A program made the translations under genes and the position numbers. The notes beneath the pieces are model-generated. The model did not search any database. It saw only the letters and a list, made by a program, of their open reading frames with translations, and was not told where the DNA came from. A DNA stretch of 64,000 bases from Microbacterium luticocti DSM 19459 (GTDB lineage: Bacteria > Actinomycetota > Actinomycetes > Actinomycetales > Microbacteriaceae): contig NZ_KE383823.1 of NCBI RefSeq assembly GCF_000422405.1, positions 28,488 to 92,487 on the forward strand, written 5' to 3'. This document shows positions 56,175 to 64,000 of this stretch, piece after piece. The number at the start of each line of letters is the position of its first letter. The first letter of the stretch is position 1.

Positions 56175-56825
56175 TCAGTCGGTCGGTGGCGGGTAGACGG
56201 CGACGGATGCCACCGGCCGCGGCTGTGTGCCGGCGATGATCGCGATCACCCCGAGCCCGACCACGCCGACCGTGCGGCACACCGTTCCCAGACCGGCGAT
56301 CGCTGCCAGGCCGTTCGAGGTCTGCACGGTCAGCAGCGGCAGGTAGGGGATGATCCCGGGCACCGTGCACAGCACAAGGGCAACCGTCGGGACCCAGCGG
56401 AACCCCCGGGGAACGACGTCCGCACGCCACACCTGCACGACGGCGATCAGTGCCAGCGCGACCGGGACCAGCCCGAGCGCCGCAGAGGTGAGGATCGCGC
56501 CGAACAGGTCGCCGCCGGCCGCAGAGAACACCGGCAGCGCCGGCACGACGACGGTCGCCAGCACCGGCCAGATCGCGAGCGCGAACAGCGCGACCATGCC
56601 GGACACCCGCCGTCCGACGACGCTGTCGCGCCGGACGGCGAACAGCACGAAGGCCGCGCACCACAGAAGTTCGCCGAGGTATGTCGCGGCCGCCGACGCG
56701 CCGAGCACCATCGTCGTCTGCCACAGCAGGCCGGGCACCGCACTGCCTGCCAGGCAGATGCCGCCCCACACCCAGGTCGGGCGGGTCATCCGCACCGATC
56801 GCGGCGTCGAGCCCGAGGCATCCAT
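56175..56825 (-). CDS. Integral membrane protein of unknown function
   Basis: 216 aa with about six helices ([45 protein letters not shown], and others) and no assigned family. The ATG at 56825 ([10 protein letters not shown]) is favoured because TAACGT lies 7 nt upstream; a GTG three codons earlier is the alternative. Monocistronic between the VapC-type gene and secA. Confidence 0.7.
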   Translation of the reverse strand: MDASGSTPRSVRMTRPTWVWGGICLAGSAVPGLLWQTTMVLGASAAATYLGELLWCAAFVLFAVRRDSVVGRRVSGMVALFALAIWPVLATVVVPALPVFSAAGGDLFGAILTSAALGLVPVALALIAVVQVWRADVVPRGFRWVPTVALVLCTVPGIIPYLPLLTVQTSNGLAAIAGLGTVCRTVGVVGLGVIAIIAGTQPRPVASVAVYPPPTD

Positions 56826-56858
56826 GCCCCACACGTTATCGGAGCGCGATGTTCGGTG

Positions 56859-57272
56859 TCAGCCGCTCCACGGGTCGAAGACGCGCACCCCCAAGGGCGC
56901 GAAGTCTCTGACGTTGCGTGTGACGACGGTGAGGTTGTGGTGCAACGCCGTGGCCGCGATGAGGGCATCACGCTCGGGGCGCGGGTCGGGGATGTGCATC
57001 CGTGCGGCGATGCTCGCGACCGCGGCCTCCACCGGCAGCACACGGCCCCGAAAGTCCCGCCCGATCACCTGTTCCGCCCAACGGCGCAGCATCTGCCCCT
57101 GGGCGGGGTCGGAACGCTCTTTGCGCGCCACACCGAGTTCGATCTCGAACACCGTGATGACGCTCACGTAACTCGCGAGCGGTTCTTGCTCCTGCAGCCA
57201 CCTGCGCACGCGAGCGTTCGGCCGACGCCTGGTCGCCTCACTGACGACATTGGTGTCGATGAGCCAGCTCAT
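56859..57272 (-). CDS. PIN-domain toxin (VapC-like)
   Basis: 137 aa PIN-domain endoribonuclease. The acidic residues are in MSWLIDTNVVSE (Asp6), FEIELG (Glu) and RDALIAATALHHNL and TRNVRDF (Asp), the expected quartet. Such toxins cut RNA until bound by their antitoxin. Its start overlaps the stop of the Phd-like gene by 4 nt. A typical chromosomal type II module. Confidence 0.88.
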   Translation of the reverse strand: MSWLIDTNVVSEATRRRPNARVRRWLQEQEPLASYVSVITVFEIELGVARKERSDPAQGQMLRRWAEQVIGRDFRGRVLPVEAAVASIAARMHIPDPRPERDALIAATALHHNLTVVTRNVRDFAPLGVRVFDPWSG

Positions 57273-57526
57273 GATTCGTCGTCGAAGCCGGGAACCTTCG
57301 CCACAAGGTCCAGCCGAGCCGGCTCCCACTCGATGTCGACGTCGCCGTCGAAACGCAGAGCGTCATACAACGACCGCTGCGTGGGCCGCAGTCGCTGATA
57401 CTCCTCGAAGGTCATGAGCACATAGGCCGGCTCGCCGCGGTCGGTGATGACCACGGGCTCGGTCTGCGCCGCACGCTTGGCGGCGCCGACGTCGTGATTG
57501 AACTGGCGTGAGGTGATGGATGCCAC
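57269..57526 (-). CDS. Phd/YefM-type antitoxin
   Basis: 85 aa. The N-terminal ASITSRQFNHDVGAAKRAA is a classical Phd/YefM DNA-binding part and VVITDRGEPAYVLMTFEEY the conserved beta strand; the acidic C-terminus (GDVDIEWEP) would wrap the toxin. The start is uncertain: GTG at 57526 with GAGG 8 nt upstream matches family length; an ATG at 57562 would add 12 residues. GTTACGTAGTTAC just upstream may be its operator. Confidence 0.8.
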   Translation of the reverse strand: MASITSRQFNHDVGAAKRAAQTEPVVITDRGEPAYVLMTFEEYQRLRPTQRSLYDALRFDGDVDIEWEPARLDLVAKVPGFDDES

Positions 57527-57629
57527 GGCCGAACCTCGCTCGATGTAACTACGTAACACCATACCTCCCTTCGCACGCGGACTGCGCGATGCACCAAAGC
57601 TAGCGACGCCCGCCGACACCGCGAGCGGG

Positions 57630-57638
57630 TTGTCCACA
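57630..57638 (+). promoter_or_regulatory. DnaA-box-like site (TTGTCCACA)
   Basis: TTGTCCACA, the actinobacterial form of the DnaA box, in the gap between the antitoxin gene and padR. A single site, so it may be chance. Confidence 0.35.
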
Positions 57639-57680
57639 GCCCCCGACACGCCGTGCAGAGAGTCGCTCCCTCACGTTTCT

Positions 57681-57715
57681 CAGTATGTATATACTCGGCA
57701 ATTACATACTCGGCA
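57681..57715 (+). promoter_or_regulatory. PadR promoter/operator region
   Basis: ATACTCGGCA occurs at 57691-57700 and 57706-57715, and AGTATGTATATACT just before the first copy is an AT-rich inverted repeat, unusual in this GC-rich DNA. It lies 19 bases before the padR start and fits self-repression. Confidence 0.55.
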
Positions 57716-57733
57716 TACATCGAGGAGACGCAC

Positions 57734-58342
57734 ATGTCGGTCAAGCAGAGCCTGCTGGCGATCCTGGACCAGGGTCCCTGCTACGGGTACCAGTTGCGGC
57801 ACGAGTTCGACCGGCGCACCGGTTCGACGTGGCCGCTGAACGTCGGGCAGATCTATAACACCCTCGAGCGTCTCGAACGCGACGGGTTGGTTGCGCGCGG
57901 CGAGGTCGACGAGCAGGGCCACGTGTTCTTCGAGATCACGGATGCCGGCAGAGACGAGGTGCGCTCGTGGCTGCACTCCCCCGTCGAGCGCGGGCAGGGC
58001 ACCCGTGACGAACTGGCGATCAAGCTCGCGCTGGCCGCGACGCTGCCGGGCGTGGATGTGGCCGAGGTCATCCAGACGCAGCGCAAGGCCTCGCTCGCAC
58101 AGCTCCAGGAACTGAACCGAGCCAAGTACGCCGGCGCCGACCCTGAGGGCCCGGAGGAGCTGGCGTGGTCGCTCGTGGTCGACTCGATGATCTTCGCGGC
58201 GGAGGCCGAGGTGCGCTGGCTCGACCACACCGAGCAGCGGCTCGCGATGCGTCCGCACCACGCGATGGGGCTCGAGCTGTCGACCGAGCGGCCCAGGCGC
58301 GGTCGCCCGTCCGCGAGCGCGAAGGCGCAGGCGGTCCGATGA
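57734..58342 (+). CDS. PadR-family transcriptional regulator
   Basis: 202 aa. The PadR winged helix (SLLAILDQGPCYGYQLRHEF, NVGQIYNTLERLERDGLV, in part) is at the N-terminus, with a Vir_act_alpha_C helical domain after it. PadR regulators commonly control drug-efflux ABC operons. GGAGA lies before the ATG at 57734. Its stop overlaps the start of the ABC remnant, so both were one operon. Confidence 0.92.
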   Translation: MSVKQSLLAILDQGPCYGYQLRHEFDRRTGSTWPLNVGQIYNTLERLERDGLVARGEVDEQGHVFFEITDAGRDEVRSWLHSPVERGQGTRDELAIKLALAATLPGVDVAEVIQTQRKASLAQLQELNRAKYAGADPEGPEELAWSLVVDSMIFAAEAEVRWLDHTEQRLAMRPHHAMGLELSTERPRRGRPSASAKAQAVR

Positions 58343-58803
58343 GCGAGCCGATCCTGCGTCTGGTGGGCGTCAGCCGACAGTACGGCGTCGGCGAGACATC
58401 CATCTCGGCGCTGTCGGGCATCGACCTCGAGGTCGCCCGCGGCGAGCTGGTCGCGATCATGGGCGCGTCGGGCTCGGGCAAATCGACGCTGCTGTCCATC
58501 GCGGGCGGGCTCGCGCATCCCACCGCCGGAGAGGTGGTCGTCGAAGGCCGTCACCTGTCCACGGCGTCGCCGCGCGAACTGGCGCTGCTGCGGCGGCGGT
58601 CGCTCGGGTTCGTGTTCCAGGACTTCAATCTCATCCCCGCCTGGGCCATCGCGCAGACCAGCTCGAACCTTTGGCTGTTCGCCGACACGCCCTGGGTGTG
58701 GCTGGCGGCGATCGCGGTGGGTCTGCCGGTCGCGATGGCCGCGGCATCCTGGATCGTGCCGCCGCGGGTCCCCGACCTGAGTCACCGCACCGTGATCGCG
58801 TAG
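58339..58803 (+). pseudogene. Deletion fusion of a MacB/LolD-type ATPase with the end of its FtsX-type permease
   Basis: 154 aa in one open frame. Residues 1 to about 97 are an intact N-terminal half of an ABC ATPase: Walker A GASGSGKST and Q-loop FVFQDFNLIP. The frame then jumps to WAIAQTSSNLWLFADTPWVWLAAIAVGLPVAMAAASW and a basic end (VPDLSHRTVIA), which looks like the last transmembrane segment of an FtsX-family permease. The signature motif, Walker B and most of the permease are missing. I infer an in-frame deletion of about 3 kb that joined two adjacent genes behind padR. Unlikely to transport. Confidence 0.82.
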
Positions 58804-58867
58804 CCGACTGCGGTGTGGACGAGCGCCTACGCCCTGGACGACACCGCACCGTGATCGCGTAGCCGAC
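58783..58867. repeat. 26-bp direct repeat copying the 3' end of the ABC remnant
   Basis: The 26 bases at 58783-58808, which include the last codons and the TAG (58801-58803), recur exactly at 58842-58867. They begin CACCGCACCGTGATCGCGTA. The unit spacing is 59. Confidence 0.93.
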
Positions 58868-58868
58868 G

Positions 58869-59867
58869 CTACCGGCCGGGATGCCCGGCCAGCCACGCCA
58901 CCGTGTCGCGCAGCGTGTTGTCCAGCGGCCGGGGCGCGTATCCGAGCTCGCGCGTCGCGCGCTCGTGTGAGAACTGCGCCGGGGCGCCCAGGGTGTGCAG
59001 CGAGTAGGCGGTGAACAGCGGCTTGGTGCGCCGCATCCGGTACCACAGCTCGGCCGCCGGCGCGATCGCCTTCGCCAGCCACATCGGCATCACCCGGGGT
59101 CGGCGCCGCCCCGACAGCTCGGCCGCGGTCCCGGCCACGTCGGCGATGTCGGCGAAATGCCCGGTCAACAGGTAGGTGCGTCCGTCGGCGCCGTGTGAGG
59201 CGGCCGCGACGATGCCGGATGCCACATCCCGCACGTCCACGAAGTCATAGCCGCCGGGCACCGCGATCGGCAGCCGCCCGGTCGAGGCATCCCGGATCAG
59301 CCGGGTCAGATGCGTCTCGCCGAAGTCCCACGGGCCGATCAGCCCCGACGGGTGCACGACGACCCGCGACACGTCGGTGGCGGCGAGCACCTCGCGGGTG
59401 GCCTCGGCCTTCGTCTTGGCATACTCGCCGACCACCCGGTCGGGGTCGAAGTCGGCGGCCCGGTCGAGTTCACGGATCACCGCCGGCGGGTCGGGTTCGG
59501 CGATCGCGTGCACGCTCGAGACGTACACCAGCCGCTGTGCCGCGACCGCCCGGCACGCATCCAGCACGGCACGGGTGCCGCCGACGTTCACCTGGCGCAC
59601 GGCCTCCGACACGGTTCCGGCGATCGAGACGATCCCGGCGCAGTGCACCACCCGCACCGGGCCGTCGGCGGTGAAGGCGGCGACGACGGATGCCGGGTCT
59701 GTGACATCCATCGACACCTGCTCGCATTCGAGCCCCTGCAGGGCGAGCGGCACGTGGTCGCCGTGCACGCACGCGCGCACCCGCGCGCCCGCCGCGAGCA
59801 GCTGTCGCACCAGCACGTTGCCGAGGAACCCGGCCGCGCCGGTCACGATCCAGAGGGGCTCGTCCAC
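58869..59867 (-). CDS. NAD-dependent epimerase/dehydratase family protein
   Basis: 332 aa extended SDR. The Rossmann motif TGAAGFLG is at about 10-17 and the YxxxK pair lies in GEYAKTKAEA. Substrate unknown. The start is GTG at 59867; CATCAT ends 6 nt before it and no ribosome-binding site is visible. The protein ends APRPLDNTLRDTVAWLAGH, typical of the family. Between the repeat of the ABC remnant and the inverted repeats at 59904-59973. Confidence 0.85.
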   Translation of the reverse strand: MDEPLWIVTGAAGFLGNVLVRQLLAAGARVRACVHGDHVPLALQGLECEQVSMDVTDPASVVAAFTADGPVRVVHCAGIVSIAGTVSEAVRQVNVGGTRAVLDACRAVAAQRLVYVSSVHAIAEPDPPAVIRELDRAADFDPDRVVGEYAKTKAEATREVLAATDVSRVVVHPSGLIGPWDFGETHLTRLIRDASTGRLPIAVPGGYDFVDVRDVASGIVAAASHGADGRTYLLTGHFADIADVAGTAAELSGRRRPRVMPMWLAKAIAPAAELWYRMRRTKPLFTAYSLHTLGAPAQFSHERATRELGYAPRPLDNTLRDTVAWLAGHPGR

Positions 59868-59903
59868 CCGGCCATGATGGCACGCCGGCCACCGGGCCCC
59901 GCC

Positions 59904-59973
59904 GGTTTGGGGCGGATTCGTGCGCGCTGAGCCGCACAAACCCGCCCCGAACGACACAAATCCGCCCCAAACC
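59904..59973. repeat. 15-bp inverted repeat with an internal direct copy
   Basis: GGTTTGGGGCGGATT (59904-59918) is the exact reverse complement of AATCCGCCCCAAACC (59959-59973). The latter lies in CACAAATCCGCCCCAAACC, and CACAAACCCGCCCCGAAC at 59935-59952 is a close direct copy. The gap 59868-60088 holds this; downstream is GC-rich low-complexity sequence. Confidence 0.9.
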
Positions 59974-60088
59974 CGGTCGTGGTGGGTCCGGGGGGCCGGG
60001 GCCGGGGTCGGCCGAGGTGGGCCCGGGCCGGGGATCGGTCGTGGTGGGTCCGGAGGGTCGGGGGCCGGGCCGCCGGCGCGTGCGCGGG

Positions 60089-62764
60089 CTACTTGCGGGT
60101 GACGGCGAACGTGCCGTGCGCACCGCGCTCGGCGTCGATCATCACATGCGACACGAACGGGTAATGGCCGGCCTCGGGGAAGGTCAGCTCGACGAATCCG
60201 CCCTGCGCCGGCAGCAGCGGCATCACCTGCGCGCCCGTGTCGGTCGCCCGGTCGATCAGGTACCGCCCCTCGGACCAGACGGTGTCGAACTGCGTGCCGA
60301 TCACGTGGAAGCTCGAGGCCCGGTCCGGTCCCACGTCGAGCACCCAGATGCGCACCCGCTCCCCCACCTTCGCGGTCAACGGCGCGTAATCGTATTGATT
60401 CGCGTACCCGTTGAACACGACGAGGTCGGGCTGATCGGCCGCGATCTTGTCGCTGTCGACCGAGCCGCCGTCGTGTGCGCCCAGGTAGTACTCGGCCTGC
60501 ACGAGCACGTACGAGGCGTCGACCACGGGCAGCCCCTCTTTGGGTTCGATGACCACGGCACCGTACATGCCGTTGGCGATATGCGAGGTCATCGGCATCG
60601 TCGAGCAGTGATACATCCAGATGCCCGACCGGTGTGCGGTGAACGTGTAGGTCAGGCTCTCGCCCGGTGCGATGGTGCGCATCGGCTCGTCGGGCGCCAA
60701 CTCGCCGGCATGGAAGTCGATCGAGTGTCCCATCGTGCCGTCGTTGACCAGCGTCACCACGAACGTGTCGCCGACCCGCCCGTGCAGCACCGGACCGGGC
60801 GCCGTGCCGTTGTAGACCCACAGTGTCTGGGTCACCCCGGGCGCCACCTCGACCTTCTTGTCGGTGACGGTCATGGTGACCCGCCGGGTGACCGGACCCG
60901 CCGCGGGCTCAAGCGCCGGCAGCGCCGCCGGGTACGGCCGGAAGTCCGGCCCCGGTTTGCCGTTCATCAGGTCTATGCCGCCGGCGGAATGATCCATTCC
61001 CGGCATGTCGTCCATGCCGCCGGTGGCCGCCGGCGACGGGGTCGCCGCCGCGCCGGCCCCGGTGGCCACGATGGTCATGGTCATGCCCAACTGCCGGTGC
61101 CCGATGATCGAACACCACCCGTCAAGGTCGCCGGTGATCACGCCCACGTCGATGGTCTCGCTCTTGCCGGGCGCCAGCCGCGACCCGGCCACCCCGTTGG
61201 CGAACACCAGGTCGTGCACCATCGACGGGTCGGTGTTGGTCAGCTCGATCTTCAGCCGGGTGCCGGCCGGTACCTCGATGCGGTTCGGCGTGAACCGGTA
61301 GTCCGCCGCCTGAACCTTGACCACCTGGACCGGCGCGTTCGTGTCCACCACCTCGGGAACGCCCCAGCCCAGTGGCGCGGGGTCGACGATCGCGCACACC
61401 GCGACGGTGAGCACGACCGCCAGCATCCCGGCCACCGCCTGCCCGGCACGCCGCCCGGGTGGCTGCTCACCCTCGGGCGTGATCGGCCCACGCCCGTGCA
61501 TGGCCAGCTTCGCGCCCTCGCGCTTGGCGCGCGCCTGCGCCCGCATGCCGGTGAGCATCATCACCAGGAAAGAGGCGACCGCGATGAAGTAGAGAAGGGA
61601 TGCCGCAACCCGCATCAGGCTCGTCACCGGCAGTGCGCACACGAACAGAGCCGCGTTGGCCGTCGACACCCGCAGCGCGCCCAGCCGGTCGAAGGCCGCC
61701 GTGCCGATCCGCACCGGGGTGGGACCGCCGCCGACCACCACCGGGATCAGGTAGCTGAGCGCCCCGACCAGCACCTGCGCGGCGAACCCGGCCGCCAGGT
61801 ACGGCACGATCTGGTCGACCGCCTGCTGCACGGCCTCGAATCCGGTGCCCGAGGTGAACGCGACCACGACCGCGACGATCATCCAGACCACGCACCCGAC
61901 CCACCAGGCCACGGCCGCACCGATCGACATCGCCGCGAAGCTGCGCGGCGGCGCCTGCCGGGCGGCCCGCCACAGCGAGACACCGATGATCGCCAGGCCC
62001 ACGACGTAGCCGGCGAGCCCGACCGCGAGCACCGGCAGCCACCCGCCGGCCGCGCCCGCGGCGGCCACGAGCACGGCGGCGGCCAGCACCGGCAGAGCCC
62101 GCGCCGCGCCGATCGCGGCGTGCTCGTCGGCCCGGGTGCGCAGGATCGTCGGCCACAGCGTCACCAGGGTGCCGGCGACGGTGAGCCCGATCCAGCCGAG
62201 CACGTTCAGCAGCGCGTGGGCGAGCACGAGGTTCGCGGCGCTGTTGTCGTGGGCGAGCCACGCCCCCAGCCCGGCCCCGATCGGCAGGATCGCGGCCGAG
62301 GTGATGTAGTAGCGGATGGTGCGCCCGAACCGGCCGGGCAGGCTGCGCCGCGACCGTGCGTACAGGCTGGCGCCGTGCCAGATCACCGCGACGATGAGCG
62401 AGGCTGCGCCCACGAGGGTGATCGGCCACACCGTCGTGAGCACCCCGGCGACCACGACGGCCGCGCCCCCGTTGGCCAGCAGCAGCCGCACCGACTGCCG
62501 CCGCCGCTCGGCGACGGTGGGGGCGGTGCGCAGCAGCGCGTACGAGAAGTACTGGCTCCACACCAGGATCGCGTGCGTGACCGCGCCCAGCAGCAGCAGG
62601 TGGATCATCAGCCAGCGGGGTTCGGGCAGCCACCGGTGCGCGATGACCGCGGCGACCACCAGCAGCATCCACACCAGCGTCGGAATGTCGCGCAGCGCCC
62701 AGAATCCGCGGTTGGGCGCCTTGTCGCCGGGGCGGGACGACGGGGCGGGCGACGGAGCGCTCAT
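60089..62764 (-). CDS. nirK: Membrane-anchored copper nitrite reductase (NirK) with N-terminal membrane domain
   Basis: 891 aa. The N-terminal ~430 residues carry about twelve helices (NnrS-like), then a cupredoxin at about 500-600 with MVHDLVF and GWCSIIGHRQLGM (type 1 copper His, Cys, His, Met), a Met/His-rich linker (MDDMPGMDHS) and a two-cupredoxin NirK core from about 650. In the core GHSIDFHAGE near 676 and WMYHCSTMPM with HIANGMYG give type 1 and type 2 ligands, and SFHVIGTQFD near 815 gives the last His. It should reduce nitrite to NO on the outer face. The start overlaps the neighbouring gene by 4 nt. Fusions like this occur in actinobacteria. Confidence 0.85.
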   Translation of the reverse strand: MSAPSPAPSSRPGDKAPNRGFWALRDIPTLVWMLLVVAAVIAHRWLPEPRWLMIHLLLLGAVTHAILVWSQYFSYALLRTAPTVAERRRQSVRLLLANGGAAVVVAGVLTTVWPITLVGAASLIVAVIWHGASLYARSRRSLPGRFGRTIRYYITSAAILPIGAGLGAWLAHDNSAANLVLAHALLNVLGWIGLTVAGTLVTLWPTILRTRADEHAAIGAARALPVLAAAVLVAAAGAAGGWLPVLAVGLAGYVVGLAIIGVSLWRAARQAPPRSFAAMSIGAAVAWWVGCVVWMIVAVVVAFTSGTGFEAVQQAVDQIVPYLAAGFAAQVLVGALSYLIPVVVGGGPTPVRIGTAAFDRLGALRVSTANAALFVCALPVTSLMRVAASLLYFIAVASFLVMMLTGMRAQARAKREGAKLAMHGRGPITPEGEQPPGRRAGQAVAGMLAVVLTVAVCAIVDPAPLGWGVPEVVDTNAPVQVVKVQAADYRFTPNRIEVPAGTRLKIELTNTDPSMVHDLVFANGVAGSRLAPGKSETIDVGVITGDLDGWCSIIGHRQLGMTMTIVATGAGAAATPSPAATGGMDDMPGMDHSAGGIDLMNGKPGPDFRPYPAALPALEPAAGPVTRRVTMTVTDKKVEVAPGVTQTLWVYNGTAPGPVLHGRVGDTFVVTLVNDGTMGHSIDFHAGELAPDEPMRTIAPGESLTYTFTAHRSGIWMYHCSTMPMTSHIANGMYGAVVIEPKEGLPVVDASYVLVQAEYYLGAHDGGSVDSDKIAADQPDLVVFNGYANQYDYAPLTAKVGERVRIWVLDVGPDRASSFHVIGTQFDTVWSEGRYLIDRATDTGAQVMPLLPAQGGFVELTFPEAGHYPFVSHVMIDAERGAHGTFAVTRK

Positions 62765-63987
62765 GCCTCTCCTTCGGGAGTGTCCGGCCTGCGACCGGGG
62801 GCGGGGCGCGGCATCGTCGGCACGCGGGTTGCGACGGGGCGGGATGCCGCAGCCTGCCCGGCGGTGGCATCCGAGGTCTTCTCATTCTTGCGGACGGGCC
62901 CGGCGATCGCGCTGCCCAGGGCCGTGAGAACGAACAGCAGCAAGGCGATGACCCCCAGCACCCCGCCGATCTGCCAGCCGGCCGGCACAGCCAGCCCGTC
63001 GCCGACCCACAGTCGCACCACGAGGCTCAGCTGCAGAAGTGCCGCCGGCACCCAGAACGCCGGCCGGTACGGCAGGGTGATGTGCAGCACGGCGGGCAGG
63101 ATGGTGGTGGCGTGCGCCATGATCATCGAGATGGTGTAGCCGAGGAACACCGCATGCACGACGGTGTCGTACACCGGCTGCGCGTCGGGCGCGCCGAACA
63201 GGAGCGCGGCGGCGGCCACGCCCAGCCACACGTACCCGGCGAGGATGCACGCGGCCATGTACCGGGTGGCGCCGGTGGCCTTGATCGTGTGGCGGGCGAC
63301 ATCGTGGCCGATGAGCCAGGCCACCAGGGCGAGCAGGGCGACGCCGAGGGCGATGGCCCCGGCATCCGGCGCCACCAGCCCGATCGTCAGTGCGGCCGTC
63401 ACCGTCCAGGCGTGCACCAGCAGGCGGGGCCCGGCGTTCGGGCCCATGGTGATGCGGGCCAGTTCGACGCGCTCGGCGGCGATGGTGAGCACGACGAACC
63501 CGATCAGCCACGGCAGCACGCGGTCCATGCCGGCGCCGGCCAGCCACAGCAGTGACCCGGTCAGGGCGAGCCCGGCGCCGAGCAGTTGGGTCAGCAGCGC
63601 GGCGTCGTACTGGCGGCGCCACAGCGGCACGTACAGCGCGACGAATGCGGCGGCCCCGGCCGCGAGCACCGCTTTGGCGACGACCAGCGGCACGGCGTCG
63701 GCCAGCAGTGCGATGCCGCCCAGGCCGAGCAGCGCGGGGGCGACGAACCCGTACCAGCGGGCCAGTGCGGTGGCACGTTCCAGCGCGATCAGGGTGCCGA
63801 CGAAGCCGAGCACCATCAGCATGCCATGCACGTCGGGCAGCCGCGCGGCCGAGACCGGGGCCGGCACACCCAGCAGCAGCAGGGCGGCGTCGAGCCCGGC
63901 CAGCAACGACAGGCCGGCGGGCAGGATCCAGATCAGGCGCCAACTCGGGCCGCGGCGGCGTGAGCCGGTGGTGGTGCGGGCGCTCAC
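62761..63987 (-). CDS. NnrS-like polytopic membrane protein
   Basis: 408 aa with about twelve helices (GLSLLAGLDAALLLLGVP, VHGMLMVLGFVGTLIALERA, TISMIMAHATTILPAVLH). His residues in DVHGMLM and MIMAHATTILP resemble the heme-binding sites of NnrS, a membrane protein linked to NO tolerance. The basic C-terminus is variable. It is the first gene of the nirK operon and overlaps it by 4 nt, suggesting a role in NO handling. The start codon lies 13 bases inside the window end. Confidence 0.75.
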   Translation of the reverse strand: MSARTTTGSRRRGPSWRLIWILPAGLSLLAGLDAALLLLGVPAPVSAARLPDVHGMLMVLGFVGTLIALERATALARWYGFVAPALLGLGGIALLADAVPLVVAKAVLAAGAAAFVALYVPLWRRQYDAALLTQLLGAGLALTGSLLWLAGAGMDRVLPWLIGFVVLTIAAERVELARITMGPNAGPRLLVHAWTVTAALTIGLVAPDAGAIALGVALLALVAWLIGHDVARHTIKATGATRYMAACILAGYVWLGVAAAALLFGAPDAQPVYDTVVHAVFLGYTISMIMAHATTILPAVLHITLPYRPAFWVPAALLQLSLVVRLWVGDGLAVPAGWQIGGVLGVIALLLFVLTALGSAIAGPVRKNEKTSDATAGQAAASRPVATRVPTMPRPAPGRRPDTPEGEA

Positions 63988-64000
63988 TGCGCCGCCTGCA

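Noticed and set aside
60017..63139. Long plus-strand open frame (over 1000 codons) opposite the nitrite reductase genes
   Set aside because: Low-complexity His/Arg/Gly-rich translation antisense to two well-supported membrane proteins; shadow frame.

Overview
This 64 kb window is chromosomal DNA from a high-GC actinobacterium, most likely a member of the Microbacteriaceae (Microbacterium-like). The inference rests on very high GC with strong GC3 bias, a WhiB1-type regulator, a SigH/RsrA pair, a multidomain 2-oxoglutarate decarboxylase/dehydrogenase (Kgd/OdhA), an IdeR/DtxR-type iron box, and gene order shared with Mycobacterium: whiB1, pdtaS, rshA, sigH, aroA, rsgA, the Rv3235-like gene and secA lie in one block, and glpD, tetR, flavoprotein and lipid kinase form another like Rv2249c-Rv2252. 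I see no rRNA, tRNA, CRISPR array, prophage or insertion sequence. About 58 genes are supported.

Layout. 0-10.7 kb: sulfatase, TrmB and a DUF3097 protein, then a TPM-domain membrane protein with PspA, a degenerate arginase-like protein coupled to a small HExxH protein, a stand-alone siderophore-interacting domain behind an iron box, an AhpD-like protein and an alpha/beta hydrolase. 10.8-17.2 kb: a complete five-gene oligopeptide/nickel-type ABC importer in overlapping order, followed by a protealysin-like M4 protease overlapping its presumed inhibitor (emfourin family). 17.2-17.7 kb: a palindromic repeat array. 17.7-28 kb: ung, an SDR, the methionine pair metY/metX separated by a cyclase-like gene, Nudix, thiamine-binding protein, GT87 glycosyltransferase, NnrD and an Old Yellow Enzyme. 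28-36 kb: two CNNM/CorC-type membrane proteins, GuaB1 and Kgd. 36-41 kb: a conserved glycerolipid-like cluster (glpD-tetR divergent from an AGPS-like flavoprotein and a lipid kinase). 41-56 kb: stress and cell-cycle block (rsrA-sigH, aroA-rsgA, bcp, whiB1, pdtaS, a CpaE-like ATPase with a SAF protein, aminotransferase, secA). 56-64 kb: accessory end with a VapBC-type module, a PadR regulator in front of a deletion-fused ABC transporter remnant, an epimerase, and a membrane-anchored copper nitrite reductase with an NnrS-like partner.

Two patterns run through the whole window. First, about twenty genes have no Shine-Dalgarno sequence but have a TANNNT-like box exactly 6-7 nt before the start codon, so they are probably transcribed as leaderless mRNAs; I used this to fix several starts. 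Second, many short intergenic regions are filled by small tandem repeats whose terminal unit contains the stop codon and last codons of a flanking gene, as if gene 3' ends had been copied outward. These repeats, the palindromic array at 17.3-17.7 kb and an over-represented GGATGCC word are the least explained signals here.
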